Notes under the pieces: generated by a model | What the model was told of the DNA's origin: nothing | The model's input: the letters and a program-made list of their open reading frames with translations, nothing else | The model's database searches: none | Translations under genes and position numbers: made by a program | Part shown: positions 27,421 through 34,773 of the stretch, piece after piece | How the letters are laid out: the number at the start of each line of letters is the position of its first letter | Position numbering within the stretch: the stretch's first letter is position 1 | Assembly: GCA_022844565.1 (NCBI GenBank) | Contig: JALHLK010000006.1 | Coordinates: forward strand, 62,001-126,000 | DNA from: Saprospiraceae bacterium | GTDB taxonomy: Bacteria; Bacteroidota; Bacteroidia; Chitinophagales; Saprospiraceae | Direction: 5' to 3' | DNA: 64,000 nt

Positions 27421-27759
27421 AAAATTAATCAATAATCCTATTTCTAGGTTGTATGCTTCCAAATAATTCATGGCCTGAGCAAGATGAACTTTTTCTAATT
27501 GTATAATGGCTTTTAGCTCGACACTTATTTTGTCCTCGACATAAAAATCCACCCTTCTTGTCCCAACCTGGATGTCTTTATAAAAAATCGGCATTTCGAA
27601 TTCCCTTGCAAAGCTAATCTTTTGTAGTTCCATTTCATACTCCAAAGCTCTTTGGTATATCACTTCCTGAAATCCATTCTTTAAAAGCTTGTGCACCTCC
27701 ATAGCACAACCTATTATTTTTCCCGTTAAAGCCGAATATTTATATTCCTCCTTTACCAT
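27364..27759 (-). CDS. GxxExxY protein (PDDEXK_3 family)
   Basis: 131 residues with the family signature GFQEVIYQRALEYEME (GxxExxY). A PD-(D/E)XK-like core follows: RRVDFYVEDKISVELKAI (D...ExK) and later LGLLINFGNTKLQF-like strands. The function is unknown; the fold suggests a nuclease. Genes of this family are typically wrapped in repeats, as here: tandem units downstream and inverted copies of the same motif upstream. It is transcribed on the minus strand next to an AbiH remnant, within a mobile-looking cassette. Confidence 0.92.
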   Translation of the reverse strand: MVKEEYKYSALTGKIIGCAMEVHKLLKNGFQEVIYQRALEYEMELQKISFAREFEMPIFYKDIQVGTRRVDFYVEDKISVELKAIIQLEKVHLAQAMNYLEAYNLEIGLLINFGNTKLQFHRFDNKKFISK

Positions 27760-27840
27760 ATCTATGTTTTAATATCAAATTTATCAAAATTATCACATTC
27801 ATATCAATTCACAATCACGTTTATCAAAAAATTCATATCT

Positions 27841-27897
27841 ATCACAGGTCAGACATTCACATTCATCAAATAAATCACATCATTCACAGTTCAGACA
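27841..27897. repeat. Inverted copies of the GxxExxY-cassette end motif
   Basis: Two copies, atcacaggtcagaca (27841-27855) and attcacagttcagaca (27882-27897), are the reverse complement of the tgtctgaactgtga motif that repeats on the other side of the GxxExxY gene. The cassette is thus bounded by inverted repeats at about 27113 and 27897. The last copy supplies the stop codon of the AbiH fragment. Confidence 0.75.
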
Positions 27898-28115
27898 ATT
27901 TGTGGTATCGCCACACATTTTGTAAAGTCCAATACCTTTTTTCTCATCTCTGCTTTGTCTGTAAAATGGCGGGATAGTTCGTAGGTGGTCTCTCGGTATT
28001 TTTCTTCAGTGTCGTAATAAAATAGTTTTACATATCGACAATTGGGGTTTTCGAAGATGGTGCTGAGTAAGGTGCGGTCGGAGAGACCGCAGGAGTGGCC
28101 CATGACTAGGGTGCT
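27891..28115 (-). pseudogene. Remnant of an AbiH-family abortive-infection protein (C-terminus only)
   Basis: About 75 codons read KSTLVMGHSCGLSDRTLLST, then YVKLFYYDTEEKYRETTYEL and HFTDKAEMRKKV. This matches the C-terminal part of AbiH-like proteins, which are normally ~270-400 residues. The reading frame extends a few codons above the ATG at 28101-28103 to KSTLV, then enters the 'cccgcagattt' repeats, so the N-terminal part is missing. The 3' stop falls in the GxxExxY-cassette repeat. AbiH is a phage-defence family; this copy is almost certainly dead. Confidence 0.7.
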
Positions 28116-28117
28116 TT

Positions 28118-28310
28118 TTCCCGCAGATTTTTGAAGATTTTCACTTATTTTTATTTGGGTTCAATGAATTAGGTGATGATCAAAATTGAAAACTACGCGT
28201 GGATACATTTTCCCGCAGATTTTTGCAGATTGGTATCGCAGATTTTCGCAGATTTTTCGAGATGGGATTTACACAAGAGTACATTTTCCCGCAGATTTTC
28301 GCAGATTTTT
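28118..28310. repeat. 'cccgcagattt' repeat cluster
   Basis: Copies of ttttcccgcagattttt occur at 28118-28132, 28208-28224 and 28284-28300. The shorter unit tcgcagattt occurs between them and again up to 28310. Such repeats commonly accompany GxxExxY loci in Bacteroidota. They cut off the AbiH gene on the left. A frame open on the plus strand through them (28199-28387) is not a gene. From 28311 to 28494 I see only the promoter of the next gene. Confidence 0.8.
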
Positions 28311-28446
28311 ATTTGGTTTCAACCAATAATAAGCTTTTTTATACCATAAGAACATTTAATCCAAACTTTTCCCTCCCTAACCTATAGCCTTTCAAAAAAT
28401 TATTATCATTTTTACAATAGCAATCAAAGCATTTTCGCCTTTTAGT

Positions 28447-28454
28447 TATTTTTG
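28447..28454 (+). promoter_or_regulatory. -7 box (TATTTTTG) of the 433-aa amidohydrolase gene
   Basis: A perfect TAnnTTTG box 40 bases before the ATG at 28495. No matching -33 element is seen. Confidence 0.4.
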
Positions 28455-28494
28455 AGCTATCTATATCAATCATTAACTTCAAAATTTATATCAC

Positions 28495-29796
28495 ATGGCC
28501 GCAAAAGAAATATTAATTACACCGCAGCAGAGTATCACATTCGAGGAGTTTCATCAGTTAGCAGCGGGTATACTGGATAGAGTTGTAGATCGGCTACCTA
28601 GAAATACGGTTGCACTTTTTAATAATTTGTTGGGAAGGGCGGGCATAAAGGATACGTTGGTGGATATCCATTGTCATGCATTCACGTATAAGAATATACC
28701 GCGTAACTTTATAAAATATCCAAATTGGATACCGAGTCAATTTGTGAGGAAGGCAGCTAAATTGTTGGTGAGTAAAGATTTTGGGACGGCTTTGGATTTG
28801 AGTCAGTCGATTAAATTGGTTGATGAATTGTTGCGGATATACCATGATGCAAGTGTAGACGAACTGAACACGGTGGTCGTGGGCGTGTTGATGATGGATA
28901 TGGAAAGGGCGATCAGTGGCGGGGTGGAGCAGGGTTTTTATGGGCAATTGATGGAGGTGAAGGAGTTGGTGGATAATTATCAGTTTAACCAAGGGCAGAT
29001 GAGTGTATCGGGTAAGAGTCATATCCTACCTTTTTTGGCGATCGATCCGCACAATAAGGATGTTTTGCACATGTTTTTAAGTGCTTTTGTGGAGGATTTA
29101 TCTATACCACGATATCCGAATATTGACTATGGTACTTTTCAAGGGATTAAGATCTATCCATCTTTGGGGTATGTGCCTCATCACCCGCTTTTGATGGAAA
29201 TCTATAAGGTTTGTGAAGCTAAGCAGATACCGATTACTGCCCACTGTGGAGGCAATCGCACGCACCCTTCTGCGGATAAAATCATCGTGTCTTACCGAAA
29301 ATTTCATCCTGATGGAAGTGTGGAGGATAAAACCCAATCGTTTATTCTTCGAGGGGAGGAGGGAGATCGCTTTACTAAGTATTTTAATCGACCGGAACAT
29401 TGGCAAAAAATACTAAAACGGCACCCGGATCTTAAACTCAATATTGCCCATTTTGGCAGTAATGATGATTGGAAACTGTTCTTATCGACGGATATCAACG
29501 ATCGTGCAAAAAGTGGTGTACAACAGACCATCAATCTTTTGGAGTATAAGAATGTGTATGCTGATTTTTCTTATTCATTCTATTCTCAAGCCCATGTCAA
29601 TGGCATTTTTAACACACTTGCCACGCATCCTTTTTTGAAAAATAAGGTGATGTACGGCTCTGATTTTTATATGTGTCAAATCGAAAAAGGTACGTTGGCG
29701 GATTATTACAAATATGTAAAAAGTGTTTTTGGTCATGATACGGAGATTAATGACAATTTTTTTGTGAAGAATGCGATTAGGTTTTTAATGGCCTAA
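28495..29796 (+). CDS. Amidohydrolase-family metal-dependent hydrolase (soluble)
   Basis: 433 residues of the TIM-barrel amidohydrolase (Amidohydro_2-like) family. Metal and catalytic residues are all present: HCH (His59/His61), Lys219 in GIKIYPSLGY, His250 in ITAHCGG, His319 in NIAHFGS and Asp390 in MYGSDFY. No signal peptide or TM is seen. It is a clear paralogue of the membrane-inserted amidohydrolase at 32.9-34.7 kb (shared IDP, KIYP-LGY, H-G--D-W, NVYAD-SY and YG-DF motifs). It converges on the three-gene minus-strand operon that contains that paralogue. The reaction is unknown; the context suggests a shared system. Confidence 0.85.
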   Translation: MAAKEILITPQQSITFEEFHQLAAGILDRVVDRLPRNTVALFNNLLGRAGIKDTLVDIHCHAFTYKNIPRNFIKYPNWIPSQFVRKAAKLLVSKDFGTALDLSQSIKLVDELLRIYHDASVDELNTVVVGVLMMDMERAISGGVEQGFYGQLMEVKELVDNYQFNQGQMSVSGKSHILPFLAIDPHNKDVLHMFLSAFVEDLSIPRYPNIDYGTFQGIKIYPSLGYVPHHPLLMEIYKVCEAKQIPITAHCGGNRTHPSADKIIVSYRKFHPDGSVEDKTQSFILRGEEGDRFTKYFNRPEHWQKILKRHPDLKLNIAHFGSNDDWKLFLSTDINDRAKSGVQQTINLLEYKNVYADFSYSFYSQAHVNGIFNTLATHPFLKNKVMYGSDFYMCQIEKGTLADYYKYVKSVFGHDTEINDNFFVKNAIRFLMA

Positions 29797-29809
29797 TGCA
29801 TGAATTATT

Positions 29810-29831
29810 GAATGCATGAATGATTGAATAC
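29810..29831 (+). repeat. 22-bp direct repeat, left copy
   Basis: gaatgcatgaatgattgaat followed by ac, directly after the 433-aa gene. It matches 20 of 22 bases at 36734-36755 in the same orientation. Together they bracket the operon at 29.9-36.6 kb. A shorter related string also occurs near 37043. Confidence 0.6.
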
Positions 29832-29907
29832 GAAATTAATTATTTTAAAATACACCTAAGTTCTAAAAAAGCTCATACCTCAAAGCTCATAGACCAAAGC
29901 CAGTTTC

Positions 29908-31824
29908 TCATTGCCTAATCAACCTCCTCACTGTCGTCCTAATTTTATCCACTTTAATCTGGGAGGCCAAGCGCTCATTTTTAAGTTTTACAGAATCGGG
30001 GATTTGCGTTGCTGTTATGATGTTTCGGTTGTAATCAATTTCGGTTTTTAAGGCGGTTAATTCTGGGTTGTTGTTTACGATTGTTGGATTGTTTTTAATG
30101 AGTTGGTCGGCTTTGTCAAATTGGTTGGCATTGATTAATTGATTGGTCGCACGGATTAAGTTACTAGGGGTGAAGTTGGCCTCAATATTTGGCGAAGTTC
30201 TGTTTACCTGTGACTCGAGCGTTTCTATTTTTCTACTGGCATTTTGGTCTGATGGTTTGATTTTTTTGATCTTTTTGTAGTCATTCAGTTGATTGGCTTT
30301 TTCTCCTGTTTTTTCATAGTTTTTGGCTCTTTTTTCTAAAAGCCTTACTTCTTGGATGGTGTCCTTTTTTTGTTGTGCAATCTTTATGAGGCCAGACTGC
30401 GCGGTAATAGCTTCATGAGGTTTATCCATTTTTTCGGCCAAAACTTCCTGCCTTTTAAATACAAACTCAGGATTCATACCGCCTTCAGGAATCTTCGAAT
30501 ATAGCATCAATGCAGAGTCTTGTTTGCCTACTTCTTCTGCAATTTTGGCTGTGACTTGCATGATCATTTGGTATACGGTGTCTTGTTTTTGAAGGCTATC
30601 ATTGACAAAGTTGCCAACTTTGAAATTATTTACTTTGTAACTTAACTTTTGTTTGTCGAGTAAATACAGTGTTAAAAATTTAGAAATTTTTTGGATATCT
30701 GACTTTACTTCAGCGGCTGTGGCATCCACTATGTAAAACTGATTTTGGAGATAGGATCTGAAATCGCTGCTAATTGGGTGATAGTAACAATTATCCATTG
30801 TCCCTTCAATGAGGATATCTGCTCCACAAGCTTCTGATATCTCAGAAATTATTCCTGAGGAGATTCCTTTTGTTTTGCCTTCAAGAAATTTATTGATAAC
30901 TCTGAAAGGTATGTTTTTAACTAGAATTCTGTCTATTTCAGCATCAATTGTTTTATTATTTGACTCATCTCCATTAATTAAAATGTTGAGGTCACTTTCT
31001 GACGTAAAATTTTCGCAACTAGGTTTGCTTTGGTAATTTGAATAAATATAATACGCTATTCCAAAGGCAAAAAGAGATAAAATTATATACTTATACTTTG
31101 AAGTAAAGGACATCAATTGCTCTTTGAAATCTACTTTATAATCAAATGCTTCTAAATCTCTTTTCCTTTCAATGAGATTATTGGCTATGATTTCTTTGTA
31201 GCCACTGAGGTCAAAACCGACCACTTTGCCATGTCTTGCACTGCTGTCATTGAGTTTTGGAAAAACACCAACTAAGTAAATTTCATTTCCTTTTGAATAA
31301 AAAATTCCACTACCCGAAAATCCAGTAATGTTTTCCGCTGCACCACTGTCAAAAGTATCTGCACTTTCTTCTAATGTCAAATCGTACTCGTGTTTTTCAG
31401 CTCTATTGATATCTACCGTCGCTTTTAAAGAAGTGCGATATTCTATGTCATCTGCATCTACAGATCTTTGATACTGAGGATAACCAGATATGGTGACGAT
31501 TGCATTGTTTTCAAATCGACCCACTTTCAATTGATAATCATTGGGATGGCTTATTTTATTGACCTCGATAATGGCATAATCCTTATCATCAAGTGTATAA
31601 ATATTCCTAACCTCTAGGTAATTTTCATTTTTAAATTCTACATAACTTCTACTGACTTTTACGTCTTCTAAACCTAATAATTCATTGGTTTGCGCATCTT
31701 TCAATACGTTGTGTTTTACAGTTAATATATAGGTGTAATGTTCAGAATTAGTTTGGAATATGCACCCACTTCCATTGTTGACAACTACTGAAAAATGGCG
31801 GTATAAATCTCCTATTGTTGGCAT
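29908..31824 (-). CDS. Trypsin-like serine protease with TM helix and TPR-like C-terminal region
   Basis: 638 residues. The N-terminal ~215 are a chymotrypsin-fold domain without a signal peptide: His38 in LTVKHNVL, Asp82 in DDKDYAIIEV and Ser170 in GFSGSGIF (equivalent to GDSGG). A TM helix spans ~244-263. The C-terminal part begins with a CsgG/TolB-like alpha-beta stretch (ACGADILIEGTMDN) and continues as helical TPR-like repeats (EAITAQSGLIKIAQQKKDT, then EKRAKNYEKTGEKANQ). Predicted topology puts the protease in the cytoplasm and the helical part outside. It is the last gene of an operon, 2 bases after the MBL-fold gene. Trypsin plus MBL pairs occur in AVAST type 1 phage defence, but no STAND NTPase is present here. 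Confidence 0.85.
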   Translation of the reverse strand: MPTIGDLYRHFSVVVNNGSGCIFQTNSEHYTYILTVKHNVLKDAQTNELLGLEDVKVSRSYVEFKNENYLEVRNIYTLDDKDYAIIEVNKISHPNDYQLKVGRFENNAIVTISGYPQYQRSVDADDIEYRTSLKATVDINRAEKHEYDLTLEESADTFDSGAAENITGFSGSGIFYSKGNEIYLVGVFPKLNDSSARHGKVVGFDLSGYKEIIANNLIERKRDLEAFDYKVDFKEQLMSFTSKYKYIILSLFAFGIAYYIYSNYQSKPSCENFTSESDLNILINGDESNNKTIDAEIDRILVKNIPFRVINKFLEGKTKGISSGIISEISEACGADILIEGTMDNCYYHPISSDFRSYLQNQFYIVDATAAEVKSDIQKISKFLTLYLLDKQKLSYKVNNFKVGNFVNDSLQKQDTVYQMIMQVTAKIAEEVGKQDSALMLYSKIPEGGMNPEFVFKRQEVLAEKMDKPHEAITAQSGLIKIAQQKKDTIQEVRLLEKRAKNYEKTGEKANQLNDYKKIKKIKPSDQNASRKIETLESQVNRTSPNIEANFTPSNLIRATNQLINANQFDKADQLIKNNPTIVNNNPELTALKTEIDYNRNIITATQIPDSVKLKNERLASQIKVDKIRTTVRRLIRQ

Positions 31825-31826
31825 GG

Positions 31827-32873
31827 CTAAAATTTTATATTATATTCAGAAGTTTTTAAATCTATCAATTGAAAGTCAAAATTTTTATCATTTTTCGTCA
31901 TTAATTGTGGTAAATAACTCGCGTAATTAAAGTATAAACTGCATCCTGATTTTGCTTTAATGATTCTAGCGATGGCTTCCTTATCTGGCAAACCATGTTT
32001 CTGACCATTGGTGCAAATGATGTATTGATCACAATCGATCATATCCAACAATTGTGGACTTGTATTACCTTTACTTGCATGGTGCGAAACCTTCATAAAA
32101 TCAAGTTTAAGCTTTTTAGTCTTGGAATACCCCAACTTTTTGAGTGATTGCACAATGACTGAGGGAAAGGCATCACCCAATAATAATCCTTTTATATTAT
32201 GTACATCTATCAAAAAAGCGATAGAGCTACCATTGGGCACTCCTTTGTCTTCATTAAATGGCCTTTTCACTAAGTCCGTAATGTCCGTTTTAAAATCATC
32301 GTGAACATTTCCTGACATATTTACCTGTATATTTACTTCTGTCTCCCAGTTTTCATTAAGCTTTTTGAGTGTTTTTTCATTAGGAGATAAAATGCTTACT
32401 AAACAATCATGGACATCTACTTTGTCTCCTTGTTTTATTATTTTCTTGACCCATACATCATCCAACTCGTCTAATTTGGCTTCCAAATTGTTGCCTTGCC
32501 CGATACTCATATCTACAATATCGGAAGGAACTACTTTTACAGCACGTGCCTTATCTTCATCTTCGCCAAAAAAGTGATTTAGAAGGCCTCCGGAGTTAAA
32601 CCAAACTTTTTTAATCTTAGATTTATCAAGGTCTGTATCTTCAAATAACTTTTTAATACCACCAATATGATCATCGTCAATATGGGTAACAACTAATAAG
32701 TCTATGTCGCCCAAAAGCGTTTTGTACATTGGTTTTAGGGTTTTTGGATAGGTTGCTGGTGTACCTCCGTCCACTAGGATGTTTCTTTTTATGCCCGTCT
32801 TGTCGATGAAAGATAGTACAATACAATCTCCATTGAAGGCGGGTAAAATTTTTATTTCTAACTTGGTACTCAT
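31827..32873 (-). CDS. MBL-fold metallohydrolase (ComEC/Avs1-type)
   Basis: 348 residues from ATG at 32871-32873 (a TTG three codons upstream is less likely). The metallo-beta-lactamase core has THIDDDHIGG, the HxDxDH variant typical of ComEC-like and Avs1-associated hydrolases. GDA (LLLGDAF) and KVSHHASKGN follow, with TNGQKHGLP in the last module. No signal peptide is present, so it is probably a cytoplasmic nuclease or phosphodiesterase. It is 18 bases downstream of the membrane amidohydrolase gene and 2 bases before the protease gene, so the three are almost certainly one transcript. Confidence 0.88.
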   Translation of the reverse strand: MSTKLEIKILPAFNGDCIVLSFIDKTGIKRNILVDGGTPATYPKTLKPMYKTLLGDIDLLVVTHIDDDHIGGIKKLFEDTDLDKSKIKKVWFNSGGLLNHFFGEDEDKARAVKVVPSDIVDMSIGQGNNLEAKLDELDDVWVKKIIKQGDKVDVHDCLVSILSPNEKTLKKLNENWETEVNIQVNMSGNVHDDFKTDITDLVKRPFNEDKGVPNGSSIAFLIDVHNIKGLLLGDAFPSVIVQSLKKLGYSKTKKLKLDFMKVSHHASKGNTSPQLLDMIDCDQYIICTNGQKHGLPDKEAIARIIKAKSGCSLYFNYASYLPQLMTKNDKNFDFQLIDLKTSEYNIKF

Positions 32874-32891
32874 CTCACCCAATTTTTATTT

Positions 32892-34679
32892 TCAGTCCAC
32901 AACAAAATTTTTTGTATTTATAAATTCTCTTGGATTCTCCCTTGCGATCTGATCAAATTCAGCTTCCGTAAGGTTTGCCATCGCCTCGGCAAGTAATTGT
33001 TTTTCGCTTTTGTGGTTTCTCACAACAAAAAAGTCGGTGCCGTATAATACTCTTTTGAAATGTTTTTCTTTTGTCAAAACTTGCTTTAATAATGGATAAA
33101 TGGTGGGTTGGTATATAATATAACTAATGTCTGCATATACATTAGGATAGTGATAAATGAGATTGGTAATAATAGAAAACCAATCCATACTTTTCCATAA
33201 GGTACTTAAATATTCGTGGTTTTTATCCCCTACTGATTTTTCTTCTTTTGGAAAAAAATTGAATCCATCTCGTTCTTCTCTAAAGATATTTGAAACTTGT
33301 GGTAGTCGATCTCTTTCAAGGTATTTTACCCATTCGTCCTCGCCACCGTAATGACCCATACAAATTTTTAGATGAGATAGATTGTGTTTTAATTCTGTAA
33401 CATCGTCCGTATATCCAAAAAATTCTTTGATTTCATTCTTGCAATTTTTTACTACAAGTCTCAATAATTTTTCGTCCAAGAGACATAAGTAATTTAGAGG
33501 ATTTGTGAAATTGGCTGAGAAATCTATGTTTTTTGATTGTGGAAGTATGAGTGGTTTTTGAGGTTGGTTTTTACCTACCGATTCTTTAAAAACAGGGTGA
33601 TAGTCCCAAGATTTTTCCTTTTTACCCCGATAAAAAACTGTACCTTTTATGGCATGTGTCATAATTGGCAATTCTTGATCTGCAGCATATTTCCACAAAA
33701 GCAGTAAGTTTTCGTCAAAGGGATAATACCCTAGCGCAGGATAAATTTTAAAACCGTTAAACTCATTTTCTTCGATATATTGCTTTACAAAACAAGGTTC
33801 TAAAGTCACTTTACCTGTTTCTGGGTTTCCAGTAGTTACGAGAAAAGTTTTATCCTCTTCAATCCTTCGTGGATCGATAAAAACAAACGGATAGATGATG
33901 TTTTTTGGATTCTTTTTTAGCTTCGCAAGAGCGTTCATCTGGTAGTCATATTTTCCACCTGGTGCCGTTATATTCCCAGCTCCCATATATTGAAGGTCCA
34001 TAGGTAAAACTACAAAACCGGTATTTTGGTCATATTGGTTTTTTAATTTTGAAAAGATACTACCACTTTCTTTGTACCCTGCAAATCTCACAATATGGTA
34101 ATACCTCAACAAAAATTTCCATGTCTGACTGTCCGGAATTAATCGTAAATAGGGTAAGATATAGCGACCTATCGAAAAGATCAGTTTCCTTCCTATCTTT
34201 ATAAAAAAGAGTGTAAATAGAATGAAAAAGGCCTTAACCAGAGTAGAAGGATCGGGAAAGAATACATTTGCATCCGTTAGCGTATGAAAGAATTGATTGA
34301 GGTATGGATAGACGGTTTCAAAGTGACTCAGGACTTCAGTGATTTGTTTTCCAAACAGAATATAAAATGTGTGGGCCAAAACCCAAATATTAAATGCCCC
34401 TTTGAAAAACTTATAACCACCATTCCTTACAAGATCAACTTTTATATTCTTCCATTGGTAATTTACTTTAGTAGCTAAATTCTGCCATTTTTCATACCAA
34501 GCTTTCCATCTACCTTGATCAAACTTGAGGAATTCTTTGACCCTGAGTAAGAAATCAATATTCAATAATTTATATAGCGGCCATGGCAAGAAAGTCTTCG
34601 CAATATAAGGTGGCACGCACTTACCGGTGAAGATGTGTGTGTGGCAATTGATGATGGACTTTTTCACTGCTTGGTTCAT
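32892..34679 (-). CDS. Membrane-inserted amidohydrolase-family protein
   Basis: 595 residues. The amidohydrolase barrel is complete: HTH (His13/His15), Lys311 in GFKIYPALGY, His342 in IMTHAIKG, a later His in CMGHYGGEDEW and Asp in LYGTDFF. Unlike the soluble 433-aa paralogue, it has a ~130-residue insertion after the HxH strand with two strongly hydrophobic stretches (about 94-110 and 147-170), suggesting a membrane hairpin within the enzyme. It is the first gene of the MBL/protease operon. Substrate unknown; a cytoplasmic active site held at the membrane is inferred. Confidence 0.82.
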   Translation of the reverse strand: MNQAVKKSIINCHTHIFTGKCVPPYIAKTFLPWPLYKLLNIDFLLRVKEFLKFDQGRWKAWYEKWQNLATKVNYQWKNIKVDLVRNGGYKFFKGAFNIWVLAHTFYILFGKQITEVLSHFETVYPYLNQFFHTLTDANVFFPDPSTLVKAFFILFTLFFIKIGRKLIFSIGRYILPYLRLIPDSQTWKFLLRYYHIVRFAGYKESGSIFSKLKNQYDQNTGFVVLPMDLQYMGAGNITAPGGKYDYQMNALAKLKKNPKNIIYPFVFIDPRRIEEDKTFLVTTGNPETGKVTLEPCFVKQYIEENEFNGFKIYPALGYYPFDENLLLLWKYAADQELPIMTHAIKGTVFYRGKKEKSWDYHPVFKESVGKNQPQKPLILPQSKNIDFSANFTNPLNYLCLLDEKLLRLVVKNCKNEIKEFFGYTDDVTELKHNLSHLKICMGHYGGEDEWVKYLERDRLPQVSNIFREERDGFNFFPKEEKSVGDKNHEYLSTLWKSMDWFSIITNLIYHYPNVYADISYIIYQPTIYPLLKQVLTKEKHFKRVLYGTDFFVVRNHKSEKQLLAEAMANLTEAEFDQIARENPREFINTKNFVVD

Positions 34680-34773
34680 GCGCTAAATATTTGGCAATAA
34701 AAATATAAAATTAAAACATACCCCAGTGCGCTTTTTTATAATATCTAAATATGTTAACTTAAAAAGATATACA

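Noticed and set aside
28199-28387. A 62-codon frame through the cccgcagattt repeats
   Set aside because: It is composed of repeat translation and has no homology I can recognise.
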